The notes beneath the pieces were generated by a model that was not told the origin of the DNA, did no database searches, and saw only the letters and a program-made list of their open reading frames with translations. Of a stretch of DNA of 64,000 bases, positions 63,660 to 64,000 are shown in pieces. A program made the translations under genes and the position numbers. The stretch lies in the NCBI RefSeq assembly GCF_003234365.2, contig NZ_CP126260.1:124001-188000 (forward strand), written 5' to 3'. The stretch is from Curtobacterium sp. MCJR17_020. GTDB taxonomy: Bacteria > Actinomycetota > Actinomycetes > Actinomycetales > Microbacteriaceae. The number at the start of each line of letters is the position of its first letter. Within the stretch, counting starts at the first letter, position 1.

Positions 63660-63845
63660 TTGCAGCGCTCCTCGATGCCACCGATGGCGCGCAAGCAGGC
63701 GTGCGCCGACGCGAACAAGCGGACCGGGTGGTTCTCGACCGTCCCGTTCCTTCGAGTACACGGTTTCCGCGTCACGGCTACGCAGACGGAAGCGGTGGAG
63801 TTCTCGAAGGCGAACGGGCGGGGCGAGCACCCGGATTCTTGCTGA
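63660..63845 (+). pseudogene. Doc/Fic toxin remnant
   Basis: A short frame with ACADANKRTGW and FLRVHGFRVT, matching the end of the Fic/Doc motif (HPFxDGNKRT) and the next helix of Doc-type toxins. The upstream His-Pro-Phe part and most of the protein are missing in this frame, so the gene is truncated or frameshifted. It lies 180 bp after tRNA-Ser. The rest of 63510-63850 holds nothing else I can support. Confidence 0.6.
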
Positions 63846-63852
63846 AACCTCG

Positions 63853-64000
63853 ATGCGAACGTGCATGCAGCGCGGCGATGGACGGACCGCGCTCCAACGC
63901 ATGATTGACGGCAAGACGTTGCCCCCCGACCTCGCCGAGTACGCCAGCCATGTCCTCCGCTCACAACGAGACACAGGTCACGGCCCGCTGCGCGAACTCT
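63853..64000 (+). CDS. Possible start of a gene running off the window
   Basis: An ATG-initiated frame remains open to the window end (49 codons); IDGKTLPPDLAEYASHVL in the middle looks protein-like. No ribosome-binding site or family recognised. Low support. Confidence 0.25.
   Translation, partial: MRTCMQRGDGRTALQRMIDGKTLPPDLAEYASHVLRSQRDTGHGPLREL

Overview
The window is a high-G+C actinobacterial chromosome segment. A hand-counted 60-base line in the fol operon is 72% G+C. The gene content and order (tilS-hpt-ftsH-folP-folB-folK-DUF3180-PH-domain genes-lysS, then clpC, csp, radA) fit the family Microbacteriaceae, probably a Curtobacterium-like organism. That placement is inferred from gene order and base composition, not from a marker-gene search.

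Bases 1-23.2 kb are ordinary chromosome: a GntR regulator cut by the window edge, a YhdH/AcuI-type reductase, pfkA, a base-excision glycosylase, a TerC-type transporter, a yceI/ECF-sigma/anti-sigma operon, a MarR regulator, a fused PutA, several SDR/DHFR-like/membrane proteins, and an Lrp regulator divergent from a dimethylargininase-like gene and rocD. PutA and RocD both feed glutamate semialdehyde/P5C to glutamate, so arginine, ornithine and proline catabolism are present together.

Bases 23,259-36,877 are an integrated mobile element bounded by a 44-bp direct repeat equal to the 3' part of tRNA-Phe. Its backbone is that of an actinomycete integrative and conjugative element (AICE): GntR/KorSA-like repressor with three matching operator-like sites, Pra-like activator, FtsK/TraB-like translocase, RepSA-like HUH replication initiator, excisionase and tyrosine integrase. 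Cargo at the left end is an OLD-family ATPase/TOPRIM nuclease plus a DUF2130 (PD-(D/E)XK-like) nuclease, visibly lower in G+C (52% and 55% in two counted lines). This is a candidate two-gene anti-phage module. Cargo at the right end includes an IS481-family insertion that splits a gene with a clean 6-bp target duplication, a small zinc-ribbon ORF and a metallophosphoesterase. The element also carries its own terminator where the original tRNA-operon terminator was displaced.

Bases 36.8-64 kb are chromosome again: a tRNA Glu-Asp-Phe operon, two secreted coiled-coil peptidoglycan hydrolases (M23 and an NlpC/P60 gene with a C-run frameshift), ppa, tilS-hpt, ftsH-fol operon (folE not present), two PH-domain membrane proteins, lysS, a sigma-70 factor, nadK divergent from a small Clp-N-domain protein, clpC, a GNAT acetyltransferase, csp, radA, an SGNH hydrolase and tRNA-Ser(CGA). 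A Doc/Fic toxin remnant follows tRNA-Ser.

Intergenic regions carry several repeated structured elements: a 20-bp-arm palindrome in two copies with a compensatory base pair, an 87-bp element in two equal-length copies, a duplicated 55-bp unit around a 12-bp hairpin, and terminators sharing a GACGGGAGGCCCG core.
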